The notes below the pieces were generated by a model that made no database searches, was not told the origin of the DNA, and worked only from the letters and a program-made list of their open reading frames with translations. From NCBI GenBank assembly GCA_001751155.1, contig MAXR01000179.1, positions 338 to 7,421 on the forward strand: a stretch of DNA of 7,084 nucleotides, in the 5' to 3' direction. This document shows, piece after piece, positions 1-6,408 of the stretch (positions are counted from its first letter, which is position 1; each line of letters begins with the position of its first letter). The DNA comes from Desulfuromonadales bacterium C00003068 (GTDB lineage Bacteria; Desulfobacterota; Desulfuromonadia; Desulfuromonadales; Desulfuromonadaceae). The translations under genes and the position numbers were made by a program.

Positions 1-119
1 GGGTAATGGCTTCGCAGCGCATTAAGTGCTGGAGTTGTCATTACCGCATCACCAATCCAATTAGTTCCGCGTACTAAAATCCTTTTCAGTTCATGATGTC
101 CTAGCTTATTTGAAAACAT
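1..119 (-). CDS. waaF: ADP-heptose:LPS heptosyltransferase (GT9), probably WaaF; 3' part outside window
   Basis: Only the first 39 codons are present; the gene runs off the left edge. The translation begins MFSNKLGHHELKRILVRGTN and continues WIGDAVMTTPALNALRSHYP. The hydrophobic strand ILVRGTNWIGD followed by AVMTTPAL and a helix ending in R-x-x-YP is the N-terminal signature of family 9 heptosyltransferases (compare ILVIGPSWVGD in E. coli WaaF). The enzyme transfers L-glycero-D-manno-heptose to the inner core on the cytoplasmic face, after WaaA has added Kdo. I prefer WaaF (heptosyltransferase II) over WaaC because of the N-W-[IV]-G-D form, but this short stretch cannot exclude another GT9 enzyme. 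The ATG lies 5 bp after the stop of the Trm112-like gene, with only a weak GGAAG about 10 nt upstream, so translation is probably coupled. About 11 residues precede the usual start of the family (K-R-I-L-V), and I see no better ATG. Confidence 0.75.
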   Translation of the reverse strand, partial: MFSNKLGHHELKRILVRGTNWIGDAVMTTPALNALRSHY

Positions 120-124
120 GTTAA

Positions 125-295
125 TTACGCTTCCACACTGACGGCTTCATCAATCAACATGATTGGCACATCATTTCTGATGGGATAAGCCAATTGACAA
201 TGTGCGCAGCTAAGAAATTGCTGTTCGGATAAAACAAGCGCACCTTTACATTTCGGGCAAACTAAGTGATCAAGTAATTGAGGATTTATAGCCAT
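125..295 (-). CDS. Trm112/YcaR-like small zinc-ribbon protein
   Basis: This is a 56-residue protein starting MAINPQLLDHLVCPKCKG and ending in TAA at 125-127. Two CxxC knuckles (C13-P-K-C16 and C30-A-H-C33) should bind one zinc. The LVCPxCKG start, the AYPIRNDVPIML stretch (37-47) and the acidic tail are characteristic of the Trm112/YcaR family (UPF0434 type). The start is well supported: GGAG at 304-307 sits 8 nt before the ATG. The gene follows lpxK by 35 bp and precedes the heptosyltransferase by 5 bp. In enterobacteria the homologue ycaR likewise follows lpxK, so the link to lipid A genes is conserved. Eukaryotic Trm112 is a methyltransferase partner, but the role of these short bacterial forms in LPS clusters is not established as far as I know, and I assign none. 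Family call is confident; function is unknown. Confidence 0.9.
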   Translation of the reverse strand: MAINPQLLDHLVCPKCKGALVLSEQQFLSCAHCQLAYPIRNDVPIMLIDEAVSVEA

Positions 296-330
296 AATGG
301 ATTCTCCGGCAAAGACATTTGTGTCATAAA

Positions 331-1398
331 TTAATTAAATAAGGAATTGATCTTTTGTTCTAGTAGATCAGCCTCTATGGGGTCGAATATTAACGAAAAA
401 GAACAACACGGGATGTTAAACATCTCGTTATTAAGTTTAACGGCATCTTTTTCTGTTGTTAAGATAAAATCTGCCTCAGCAGCCATGATCTTAATTGATT
501 CAATCACATGCGGGGTAAATTCACAATGGTCCGCCAATGGCAATGTCGCCAATAACCTCACCCCACTCTGCTCAAGTGAAGTAAAAAAATCATGCGGATT
601 TGCGATACCTGCAAAGGCAACACACTTACTCTGACGAAGTTGCTCAACAGGGTAATCGTGGCCCAATAAGTCTTGTGCACTGTGGGCTAAGGATTGCTGC
701 GCACGAATAATAGGTTGAACACACGCCAACGGTATCGCAGTCTGTTGATTATAGCGTGTCATGATACAAAGATCTGCCCGTTGCACGGCTGCGGGAAATT
801 CACGCAACAACCCAGCGGGTAAAAGATGTCCATTGCCGAAGGGATAGCGGCTATCAAACAACAGCAGATCTAAATCACGTGCCACAGCCAAATGCTGAAA
901 CGCATCGTCTAAAACGATAAGATCGACACCAAAGGTTTTAATCGCAGTGTCAATCCCTGCGCTTCGTTGCGGTGCAACAATCACAATAGCCTGTGGATTA
1001 CGTCGAGCGAGAAGGTAGGGTTCGTCACCACATTGAGTCGCTGAGATTATCGGCCCATTCCCGGCACAGACAACGCGGACAGCGTCACCTTTTTCACCAC
1101 CATAGCCACGACTTATCACAGCAACTTTTCGTTGTTGAGCACGTTGCTGTTTGAGTAAATAATCAACCATCGGCGTTTTTCCAGTACCACCGACAGCAAG
1201 ATTACCAACTGAAATAACTGGGACAGATGCTTTATAGCAGGAGAACACACCTGCTTGATACAGCTTTGCACGAACAAGATTAATACAGCCGTAAAGCCAA
1301 CCAATCGGCACTAAAATGGCGAGAAGTAAGCGATCACCGTTACTTCGTGCGCCTCGTGTTGCTAAACGGCGATAATACAGGGCTAATCGCGTATACAC
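331..1398 (-). CDS. lpxK: Tetraacyldisaccharide 4'-kinase LpxK
   Basis: LpxK uses ATP to phosphorylate the 4' position of tetraacyldisaccharide-1-phosphate, giving lipid IVA, at the inner face of the inner membrane. The 355-residue product has a hydrophobic N-terminal anchor (about 24-45). Motifs in order: a P-loop GNLAVGGTGKTP (65-76, Lys74/Thr75), SRGYG (96-100), GDEP (124-127), the catalytic-type LDDAFQH (163-169, Asp164/Asp165), LLPAGLLRE (192-200), GIANP (264-268), DHCEFT (290-295) and TTEKDAVKL (314-322). Length is slightly above the usual 320-350. The start codon is GTG, inside the 3' end of waaA (16-bp overlap), with only a weak upstream GTGAG, which suggests coupling to waaA translation. 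The motif forms LDDAFQH and LPAGLLREF differ slightly from the commoner LDDGFQH and LPAGPLREP, but no key residue is lost. The stop is TAA at 331-333. Confidence 0.95.
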   Translation of the reverse strand: MYTRLALYYRRLATRGARSNGDRLLLAILVPIGWLYGCINLVRAKLYQAGVFSCYKASVPVISVGNLAVGGTGKTPMVDYLLKQQRAQQRKVAVISRGYGGEKGDAVRVVCAGNGPIISATQCGDEPYLLARRNPQAIVIVAPQRSAGIDTAIKTFGVDLIVLDDAFQHLAVARDLDLLLFDSRYPFGNGHLLPAGLLREFPAAVQRADLCIMTRYNQQTAIPLACVQPIIRAQQSLAHSAQDLLGHDYPVEQLRQSKCVAFAGIANPHDFFTSLEQSGVRLLATLPLADHCEFTPHVIESIKIMAAEADFILTTEKDAVKLNNEMFNIPCCSFSLIFDPIEADLLEQKINSLFN

Positions 1399-2672
1399 TG
1401 CACAATCTCACTTAATGTTTTATTACTCGCACCAGCATTACGTTGCAACAACGACCATCCCTGCTCACCCATTTTTTGGCATTTTTCTGGTGCATTCAAT
1501 AAGGAGTGGACGAGCATATAAAGTTCATCAACATTATGAATGCGCCCTTCGCCTTGAGCCTTTTCAATGAGTACAGCAATTTCCCGAAAATTATGCATAT
1601 GTGAACCAAAAACAACGGCTTTTTTTAGTAACGATGCCTCAAGGATATTATGGCCGCCCGTTGGTACCAGACTACCACCAACAAACACCAACTCTGACAT
1701 ATGGTAAAACTTGAGCATTTCACCGATGGTATCGACAAGGAGAACACCACCTTGATTTAAAGGTTGATCCGGTTGTTGCGAACGCAAACGCCACGAAAGT
1801 GATGCCTGTGTTAACAATTCACCAACCGACTTACACCGCCCAGGGTGGCGAGGTACTAAGATTAATATCAGATCGGGATGATGTTTCAACAACCGTTGAT
1901 GCACCTCAATGATCTGCTCCTCTTCACCGGCGTGAGTGCTGCCAGCGACCCAAATACGTGTTTGCAATGGTAGAGAAAACTGCTGGCGCAACTGTTGACT
2001 AGACAAGTCTGGCGGTAAGGTTGATTCCATATCAAACTTAAGATTACCAGTCACCGTGATCCGATCAGTTGGGGCACCAAGTTCGGTAATCCGTTGACCA
2101 TCGGTGTCAGATTGCATGCAAAAGCTACTCAATTGTTCAAGAACGGGTTGAAGGATCTTTTTTGCGCGTAAATAACGGGGGAACGAACGATCCGAAATCC
2201 GTCCATTAACCAACTGAATTGGAATCGACTGACGATGACATTGGCGGATGAAGTTCGGCCATAATTCCGTTTCAACAATCAATACGTGATCAGGTTGTAT
2301 ACGCTGCAAAACACGTTTCACCACCCATGAGGTATCCAAAGGGAAAAACAGTGTATCGTCAATCTCCTTAATCCCCTCAGCGATAGCGTGACCCGTTTCG
2401 GTGACGTTCGAAACCAACAATACCGCCTCAGGGTAATTCTTGCGTAGAACCTTAATCAGCGAAATCGCAGCACGGGTTTCACCAACCGATACAGCATGAA
2501 TCCAAAACACTTTTTTCCCTTTAAAACCTACAAAACGGTCTTTATGAAAAAAGCCAAGCCGCTCCCGAATACCTCGACGCACCTTACCCTGTAATAAACC
2601 GCGCACAAGGTAGCACGGAACGAGAAACACAGCTGTTAACCAAACGACACAATCATATAGAAGATAAACCAT
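1383..2672 (-). CDS. waaA: 3-deoxy-D-manno-octulosonic acid (Kdo) transferase WaaA/KdtA
   Basis: WaaA moves one or more Kdo residues from CMP-Kdo to the 6' position of lipid IVA, creating the first inner-core sugars. The 429-residue product matches the family length. It has an N-terminal membrane anchor (about 3-24), then the N-terminal glycosyltransferase domain with HAVSVGE (59-65; Glu65 corresponds to the catalytic glutamate of the HxxSxGE motif) and ETELWPN (134-140). The C-terminal domain has GNLKFD (209-214), AGSTHAGEEE (243-252), PRHPGR (274-279) and the nucleotide-sugar motif GGSLVPTGGHNILE (332-345). The ATG has GGAGAG at 2675-2680, closely spaced, and the first 20 bp overlap the end of the acyltransferase gene. 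The stop TAG lies inside the lpxK start region. Whether it adds one, two or more Kdo units cannot be told from the sequence. Confidence 0.97.
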   Translation of the reverse strand: MVYLLYDCVVWLTAVFLVPCYLVRGLLQGKVRRGIRERLGFFHKDRFVGFKGKKVFWIHAVSVGETRAAISLIKVLRKNYPEAVLLVSNVTETGHAIAEGIKEIDDTLFFPLDTSWVVKRVLQRIQPDHVLIVETELWPNFIRQCHRQSIPIQLVNGRISDRSFPRYLRAKKILQPVLEQLSSFCMQSDTDGQRITELGAPTDRITVTGNLKFDMESTLPPDLSSQQLRQQFSLPLQTRIWVAGSTHAGEEEQIIEVHQRLLKHHPDLILILVPRHPGRCKSVGELLTQASLSWRLRSQQPDQPLNQGGVLLVDTIGEMLKFYHMSELVFVGGSLVPTGGHNILEASLLKKAVVFGSHMHNFREIAVLIEKAQGEGRIHNVDELYMLVHSLLNAPEKCQKMGEQGWSLLQRNAGASNKTLSEIVQCIRD

Positions 2673-3327
2673 AACTCTCCAGTCGTGCTATAGCACGGCA
2701 GTGGTTATCAACCATTGCCTGTTGTAATTGTTGTTTAAACTGTTCGGGGTCTTCATCGCGCTGACAATAAAGTGGCTCTCCATAGGAGAAGATCAGTCGC
2801 CCAAAGGGATAAGGTAACAAAAAACGATCCCATGATGCAAACCGATGTCCACGACTGGCGACCAATGCCACGGGAACCACTGCGCGCCCTGACAATCGTG
2901 CTAACTGAACAACGCCATCTTTCATTTCATGGCGTGGGCCACGTGGTCCATCTGGTGTAATACCAATATCATAGGGCTGTTTGGCTAACCGTAATAACTG
3001 CTTAAATGCTGCCCCACCACCGCGACTCGATGAGCCGCGTACCGCATGGTGACCTAAAAATTGAACCGTACGGGCGATCAACTCACCATCACGCGAGCGA
3101 CTAATTAATATTTGCCCGCCCGGGCCATCGTAACCCTGAGGGATCATCAACAGCTGATCGTGCCACGATGAAAGAATGACTGCTTCACCGTTATGCCAAA
3201 GATGGCGCACACTTTCGGCACCAATAATCTCTTTGCGTGACAACAACGCAATCATACGAATTAACACTGCAGCCAACGGCGGAGCAAGGTTGCGCAATAA
3301 CCACTGACTCATATCTTTTATGTTCAT
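2653..3327 (-). CDS. DUF374-family lysophospholipid acyltransferase-like protein (candidate late lipid A acyltransferase)
   Basis: The 224-residue protein belongs to the DUF374 branch of the lysophospholipid acyltransferase (LPLAT) superfamily. Visible are a hydrophobic N-terminal segment (about 14-30), the W-H-D motif (55-57) in the place of the superfamily's active-site histidine block, ISRSRDGE (75-82), RGSSSRGG (97-104) and TPDGPRGPR (124-132), all characteristic of DUF374. Such proteins are predicted to transfer acyl chains at the inner membrane. The gene sits between msbA (13-bp gap) and waaA (20-bp overlap), so the substrate is probably a lipid A precursor. From memory, the Helicobacter/Campylobacter late acyltransferase LpxJ is of this general type, making a secondary acylation role plausible here. 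The symbol is left blank because the substrate is not proven. The ATG at 3325-3327 has only a weak TGGG upstream; a second in-frame ATG (codon 6) is an alternative start. Confidence 0.88.
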   Translation of the reverse strand: MNIKDMSQWLLRNLAPPLAAVLIRMIALLSRKEIIGAESVRHLWHNGEAVILSSWHDQLLMIPQGYDGPGGQILISRSRDGELIARTVQFLGHHAVRGSSSRGGGAAFKQLLRLAKQPYDIGITPDGPRGPRHEMKDGVVQLARLSGRAVVPVALVASRGHRFASWDRFLLPYPFGRLIFSYGEPLYCQRDEDPEQFKQQLQQAMVDNHCRAIARLESYGLSSI

Positions 3328-3340
3328 CAGTTTTTACCCA

Positions 3341-5077
3341 CTAATCGCGAAATTGTAAATCATATAAACGGCGATATGTACCCTCTGCGTCGAGCAACTG
3401 TTGGTGCGTACCTCGTTCAACCAATGCCCCATCTGCCATAACTAAAATCTCGTCGGCGTGCATTATGGTTGATAAACGATGAGCAATAACAAACGTTGTT
3501 CGTTCCTTCATCAGATTGGCGAGAGCATGCTGAACGACCGTTTCACTCTCAGTATCTAAGGCACTGGTTGCCTCGTCTAATAACAGGATCGGTGCATCAC
3601 GCAAGATGGCACGCGCAATACAGATCCGCTGCCGTTGTCCACCAGATAAGCGTACACCACGGTCGCCGATTTGAGTCTGATAGCCTTCAGGCATCTCATT
3701 GATAAACTCATCAGCATATGCCATTTTAGCAGCCTGTTCAACCTGCTCATCGGTCGCGTCAACACGTGAATAGCGAATATTATTGTACAAGGTATCATGA
3801 AACAGAAATGTTTCTTGATCGACCAAGGCAATTTGTTGCTTTAAACTGTTTTGCGTTACCTTAGCGATATCGTGTCCATCAATACGGATGACTCCGCTGG
3901 TCGGATCATAAAAGCGCGCCAGAAGACCAATCAAGGTTGATTTACCCGCTCCACTGGCACCAACCAAGGCAATCATTTTCCCTGACGGCACATCGACACT
4001 AAAATTATTCAGCACAGGATTTTCATCACCATATGAAAACTGGACATTTTCAAAGCACACATGGCCGCGACTGGGTGGCAACACAATCGCTTCATCAACA
4101 TCAACAACATCACGGGGCGTATCAAGCATCTCAAACACACGCTCGGCAGCACCAACCGCTTTTTGAATGGTATTATTGGTCTTAATCAACCGCTTCATAG
4201 GGCCATACATCATCCCCATTGCTGCGATAAACGACATCAATGCGCCCTTGGTGATGTCACCAACCATCACCCGATGGATGCCATACCACAATACACCTGC
4301 GGCACCAAAAGAGGACAACAATTCCATAATCGGAGCGGTGGCAGAGTCGTAGCGGATCACTTTCTTCATCCGCAGGTAATAGTTCCAATTTTCCTTATGA
4401 AATTTATCCTGCTCTGCTTCCTCAGCACCAAAAGCTTTTACCACCTTAATGCCACTAAATGACTCTTGCAAAATCGATGTTAGGTTACTGATATTAGACA
4501 AACTTTTCCGTACATACTTCTTTATACGGCGACCAATTTGTGTTGCTGGAATCACTGCAACAGGGAGAACGATAAAAGCAACAAGAGCAAGTCGCCAATC
4601 GTTATAAAATAGCAAACCGATTAACCCAATCAGTGTCAATCCTTCACGAACCACGGTCACTAACTCATCAGCAGCCGATTTTTGCAACATGCCAACGTCA
4701 TTGAGTATTCTCGAAATAATAGTACCAACAGGGGATTTAGAAAAATACCCCATCGATAGATCAAGGGTATGATCATAGAGATCATTTCTCAAATCTTGAA
4801 CAACGAGTTGACCCGCTGTTTTGATAAAATATTCTTGAATATATCGTGAAAATCCCTTTATTGCGGCAAGGCCAATCACAACAAGAGGAACTAAGTTAAC
4901 CAATGACTGTGTTGGTGTTTCTAATACATAATCGACAAAAGGTTGCACCAACTTGGCAATCGAAACATCAACACCCGCAACGCCAAGAGACGCGATCATG
5001 GCATAAATGATCCGTTTGGTGTAAGGCTTTGAATAACCTAACAACCGTTTATAAACATTGCTATTAGCTTTTGCCAC
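3341..5077 (-). CDS. msbA: Lipid A export ABC transporter, ATP-binding/permease protein MsbA
   Basis: MsbA is a homodimeric half-transporter that flips lipid A-core from the cytoplasmic to the periplasmic leaflet of the inner membrane. The 578-residue product matches the family's length. An N-terminal six-helix membrane domain (roughly 22-300) precedes a C-terminal ATPase domain (about 340-578). The ATPase carries Walker A GASGAGKST (373-381), Q-loop Gln421, signature LSGGQRQR (477-484), Walker B ILLLDEAT (497-504), D-loop SALD (505-508) and switch His533 (AHRLST). The start is GTG, supported by a strong AAGGAGAG at 5086-5093 lying in the last codons of lpxB; the genes are 2 bp apart. Related multidrug half-transporters share this architecture, but the setting between lpxB and waaA makes the lipid A assignment the best one. 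All ATPase motifs are intact. Confidence 0.93.
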   Translation of the reverse strand: MAKANSNVYKRLLGYSKPYTKRIIYAMIASLGVAGVDVSIAKLVQPFVDYVLETPTQSLVNLVPLVVIGLAAIKGFSRYIQEYFIKTAGQLVVQDLRNDLYDHTLDLSMGYFSKSPVGTIISRILNDVGMLQKSAADELVTVVREGLTLIGLIGLLFYNDWRLALVAFIVLPVAVIPATQIGRRIKKYVRKSLSNISNLTSILQESFSGIKVVKAFGAEEAEQDKFHKENWNYYLRMKKVIRYDSATAPIMELLSSFGAAGVLWYGIHRVMVGDITKGALMSFIAAMGMMYGPMKRLIKTNNTIQKAVGAAERVFEMLDTPRDVVDVDEAIVLPPSRGHVCFENVQFSYGDENPVLNNFSVDVPSGKMIALVGASGAGKSTLIGLLARFYDPTSGVIRIDGHDIAKVTQNSLKQQIALVDQETFLFHDTLYNNIRYSRVDATDEQVEQAAKMAYADEFINEMPEGYQTQIGDRGVRLSGGQRQRICIARAILRDAPILLLDEATSALDTESETVVQHALANLMKERTTFVIAHRLSTIMHADEILVMADGALVERGTHQQLLDAEGTYRRLYDLQFRD

Positions 5078-5079
5078 AG

Positions 5080-6261
5080 TTAGTTCTCTCCTTGCTCAGT
5101 TCGGCAACTTAATTCAATCACCATTTGGGCAACACGGGTCGAGCAGCCAGGCTCTCCCATCTTTGTTTTAACGTGCGAAAGATTTTGTTTCATCTCGTTA
5201 CGATAACTTTCGTCAGTCAAAATTTTATCAACCTCATTGAACAATGTCAGTGGACTTGCTTCATCTTGAACATACTCACGAACAATTGTTTTCCCCGCAA
5301 CAATATTTGGTAGGCCAAAGTGCTCGACAGATAGCAGATGTTTACCGATCGCATAGGTGAGCGGAGCCGCTTTATACATAATGACCATAGGCGTTTCAAC
5401 TAAGGCAATTTGTAAGCTAACGGTGCCAGACACACACAACACGACATCACATGCTGCAGCCGTATCATAAATCGGATCGCGTACAAATGTCACCTCAACA
5501 CCAGCTGTATCAAGCTGTGATTTAAGGTCAGCCTCATCCACACCTGGTGCTAATGGAACAATAAAATGGGCCAAAGGATGCCTACTCTTAATTTTCTGTG
5601 CCGATTCAACGATGGTCGGAAATGAATATTTCAATTCATTACTTCGACTACCGGGGAAAAGGCCAACGACAGTGCTGTTTTGATCTAAGTGATAACGACA
5701 CCGATACTCTATCGTCGGAAGCGATAATTTAGCCTCATCGAGCAAAGGATGGCCAACATAACGGGCATCAATGGGTAAGCCGCGATAATATTCTGGTTCA
5801 AAAGGAAAGATCGCTGCTAAACGGTCAACAACAGCAGAAATACCTTTCACACGCCCTTTTCGCCATGCCCATACCTGTGGACTGACATAGTAGAGAACGG
5901 GAATCCCAGCTTTTTTAGCTTGTTTAGCTAGTCTTAAATTAAAATCGGGGGAATCTATCAAGACGAGGACATCAGGTGGATTAGATCCATGAATTATCGC
6001 TTTTAGACGTTGAAAGACAGCCCAAATTCTTGGCAGATGACGAACCACCTCGACCAAACCCATTACAGCAAGCTCAGAACTAGGGAGTACGATTTGACAA
6101 CCCGCTGCGTCCATTTTTTCACCACCCACGCCAAAAAAAGAGAGTTGTGGGTCACAGCTTTGCGCTGCTTTAATCAGATTGGCGCCATGCAGGTCACCAG
6201 AAGCTTCACCAGTAACAATTAACGCACGACGTAGACCAGAACAATCAGAGCCAATGGCCAT
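5080..6261 (-). CDS. lpxB: Lipid-A-disaccharide synthase LpxB
   Basis: LpxB (family GT19) joins UDP-2,3-diacylglucosamine and lipid X to give tetraacyldisaccharide-1-phosphate, at the inner membrane surface. With the ATG at 6259-6261 the product is 393 residues, close to E. coli (382). Motifs: TGEASGD (17-23), ELAVMGLVEV (63-72), DSPDFN (103-108, with the conserved aspartate region), YVSPQVWAW (125-133), GHPLLD (170-175), the donor-site LFPGSR (201-206), CVSGT (276-280), ETPMVIMYK (289-297) and GLPNIVAG (316-323). The reading frame stays open upstream to a GTG at 6346-6348, adding 29 residues. I reject that start: it lacks a ribosome binding site, sits in the palindrome, and would place the intergenic hairpin inside the gene. 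The chosen ATG has AAAAGGA ending 9 nt upstream. The stop TAA is 2 bp before msbA. Confidence 0.96.
   Translation of the reverse strand: MAIGSDCSGLRRALIVTGEASGDLHGANLIKAAQSCDPQLSFFGVGGEKMDAAGCQIVLPSSELAVMGLVEVVRHLPRIWAVFQRLKAIIHGSNPPDVLVLIDSPDFNLRLAKQAKKAGIPVLYYVSPQVWAWRKGRVKGISAVVDRLAAIFPFEPEYYRGLPIDARYVGHPLLDEAKLSLPTIEYRCRYHLDQNSTVVGLFPGSRSNELKYSFPTIVESAQKIKSRHPLAHFIVPLAPGVDEADLKSQLDTAGVEVTFVRDPIYDTAAACDVVLCVSGTVSLQIALVETPMVIMYKAAPLTYAIGKHLLSVEHFGLPNIVAGKTIVREYVQDEASPLTLFNEVDKILTDESYRNEMKQNLSHVKTKMGEPGCSTRVAQMVIELSCRTEQGEN
5086..5093 (-). promoter_or_regulatory. Ribosome binding site for msbA inside the end of lpxB
   Basis: On the minus strand this reads AAGGAGAG. Its GGAGAG core lies 8 nt before the GTG at 5075-5077. 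It overlaps the last lpxB codons, which read through Q-G-E-N to the stop. It decides the choice of the GTG start for msbA and implies translational coupling with lpxB. Confidence 0.8.
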
Positions 6262-6270
6262 GAGGGGCAA

Positions 6271-6277
6271 TCCTTTT
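6271..6277 (-). promoter_or_regulatory. Ribosome binding site for lpxB
   Basis: The minus strand reads AAAAGGA, 9 nt before the ATG at 6259-6261. It supports the shorter, family-length start of lpxB over the upstream GTG in the same frame. It lies just 8 nt after the T7 tract of the terminator-like hairpin, so hairpin folding could influence both transcription and access to this site. Confidence 0.65.
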
Positions 6278-6285
6278 AAAGAGGT

Positions 6286-6320
6286 AAAAAAACGTATGGC
6301 ACCCACGAATGGATGCCTAC
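6286..6320 (-). terminator. Terminator- or attenuator-like hairpin between lpxA and lpxB
   Basis: On the minus strand the 5' arm GTAGGCATCCA (6320-6310) pairs with TGGGTGCC-A-TAC (6305-6294) around a TTCG tetraloop (6309-6306). This gives an 11-bp stem with one G-U wobble and one bulged A (6297). One G (6293) separates the stem from a run of seven T (6292-6286). Stem, stable-type loop and U-tract on the coding strand fit an intrinsic terminator. It could end an upstream transcript that includes lpxA, or act as an attenuator in the lpxB leader. The fold was worked out by hand, with no energy calculation. Confidence 0.6.
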
Positions 6321-6331
6321 AGTTAACAGCT

Positions 6332-6360
6332 ATAATTTGAATCAACACCGGTGTTGAAAA
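6332..6360 (-). promoter_or_regulatory. Possible weak promoter for the lpxB-waaF operon
   Basis: On the minus strand TTTTCA (6360-6355, four of six to TTGACA) is followed after 17 nt by AATTAT (6337-6332, four of six to TATAAT). The next 60-70 nt would be a leader carrying the hairpin, then the lpxB ribosome binding site. The palindrome lies almost wholly between the two hexamers. The match is modest and AT-rich DNA gives such hits by chance; a plus-strand TATAAT occupies 6331-6336 on the other strand. Confidence 0.3.
6342..6357. repeat. 16-bp perfect palindrome in the lpxA-lpxB gap
   Basis: The sequence TCAACACCGGTGTTGA is identical to its reverse complement over all 16 bp. No T-tract follows on either strand, so it is not a terminator. 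As RNA it could form a 6-bp stem with a CCGG loop; as DNA it has the symmetry of an operator for a dimeric regulator. It falls within the only sizeable non-coding gap, between candidate -35 and -10 hexamers for lpxB. No regulator binding it is recognised. Confidence 0.6.
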
Positions 6361-6408
6361 ATAACTTTGTATCTAAATAATCCGATAATACATACAAAAG
6401 AGATCCAA

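Noticed and set aside
1..119. Left-edge gene as kdsB, expected after lpxK and ycaR in enterobacteria
   Set aside because: The translated start ILVRGTNWIGDAVMTTPAL is a GT9 heptosyltransferase signature and does not resemble the KdsB cytidylyltransferase N-terminus.
347..634. Open frame of 95 codons on the plus strand
   Set aside because: It is antisense to the 3' third of lpxK, which has full family motifs in its own frame; there is no recognisable domain.
3110..3130. GC-rich self-complementary stretch GCCCGGGC in the acyltransferase gene
   Set aside because: It encodes Gly-Pro-Gly-Gly codons and has no T-tract or regulatory position; codon use explains it.
4061..4462. Open frame of 133 codons on the plus strand
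   Set aside because: It lies wholly antisense to the msbA coding region, its translation is His/Asn-rich with no recognisable domain, and it has no convincing promoter or family match.
6259..6348. Longer lpxB beginning at the GTG at 6346-6348
   Set aside because: It adds 29 residues with no counterpart in E. coli LpxB, lacks a ribosome binding site, and would put the terminator-like hairpin and palindrome in the coding region. The ATG at 6259-6261 has AAAAGGA at good spacing.
6342..6357. Palindrome as an intrinsic terminator
   Set aside because: Neither strand has a T-tract after it, and only a 6-bp stem with a CCGG loop could form; it is better treated as a possible operator.
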